A stretch of DNA of 64,000 nucleotides, from the NCBI RefSeq assembly GCF_016093545.1, contig NZ_JADKYX010000016.1:111920-175919 (forward strand), written 5' to 3'. Source of the stretch: Massilia rhizosphaerae. GTDB lineage: Bacteria; Pseudomonadota; Gammaproteobacteria; Burkholderiales; Burkholderiaceae_D. Position 1 is the first letter of the stretch; every line of letters starts with the position of its first letter. Below the pieces are notes generated by a model. It was not told the DNA's origin. It did not search any database and saw nothing but the letters and a program-made list of their open reading frames with translations. This document shows, piece by piece, positions 63,874-64,000 of this stretch. Made by a program: the position numbers and the translations under genes.

Positions 63874-64000
63874 ATCGAGTAGGGGGCGGGGTTACCCCCG
63901 CCGCCCTCTCACACCACCGTACGTGCGGTTCCGCATACGGCGGTTCATTCAACACACTGGAAGCGCTGCCGGGTGTCCAGCAACGAAACCAACCCAAGCG
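63874..64000 (-). mobile_element. 3' end of a group II intron (domains V and VI), cut by the window edge
   Basis: On the minus strand a domain V-like hairpin, CCGCCGTA-TGCGG-AA-CCGCA-CG-TACGGTGG (63947-63917), shows the 2-nt bulge and the flanking GAAC. It is followed by GTGAGAGGGCGG and a domain VI-like hairpin (GGCGGGGG/ CCCCGCC) ending CCTACTCGAT near 63874. This is the classic 3' end of bacterial group II introns, with the reverse transcriptase expected to the right, beyond the window. It sits 18 bp after the transglycosylase terminator. Confidence 0.7.

Overview
The window is GC-rich betaproteobacterial chromosome, most likely Massilia or a close relative in the Oxalobacteraceae (Burkholderiales). 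The inference rests on the dnaX-ybaB-yciI-recR order, a Gcr-type 'recombinase' gene, UbiD, a CstA/YbdD pair, a PEP-CTERM protein and multi-domain c-di-GMP proteins with strong codon bias. No database was searched, so the genus is an inference.

Layout. 1-10.2 kb: an envelope and stress region with glycine-zipper lipoproteins, OmpA and DUF4398 proteins, a ferritin-like protein, a YqjD/YqjE-type operon, AsmA, small membrane proteins and a Crp/Fnr regulator. Five intergenic copies of one inverted repeat (GTRCG-N4-CGYAC) each lie 29.5 bp ahead of a -10-like hexamer, which suggests a local Crp/Fnr regulon. 10.2-18.8 kb: NudK, a DUF3617 protein, a small inverted-repeat element, a class IV aminotransferase and a phospholipid-related group (Gcr-like membrane protein, phospholipase D/cardiolipin synthase, phosphoesterase, lipid kinase, PAP2 phosphatase). 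18.9-28.9 kb: a 70-residue unknown, tandem SDRs, an acidic unknown, a porin, a GH13 amylase, an XRE regulator, a PEP-CTERM protein, a secreted unknown and a zinc-ribbon/TM2 protein. 29.2-34.8 kb: a propeller diguanylate cyclase, an MscS channel and an AI-2E family transporter.

34.8-38.0 kb is an accessory island ending at an intact tRNA-Ser(TGA). It carries four copies of a hairpin-rich repeat whose stems change but stay complementary, a decayed tRNA-Ser copy, a likely cell-wall hydrolase/inhibitor pair (BPSL0067/STY0301) and an AT-richer HNH gene. No integrase is present. This is the most unusual part of the window.

38.0-51.1 kb is signalling: an EAL/GGDEF protein with an HDOD partner, a sensor kinase/LuxR-type regulator pair beside cstA-ybdD with a palindromic site between them, a hybrid kinase and a REC-GGDEF-EAL protein. 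51.1-56.2 kb: a penicillin-acylase family enzyme, a lipoprotein, a deacetylase with a large insert and a glycosyltransferase. 56.4-63.8 kb is housekeeping: recR, yciI, ybaB, dnaX, the SRP RNA, ubiD and a lytic transglycosylase with a long leader. The right edge cuts into the 3' end of a group II intron.
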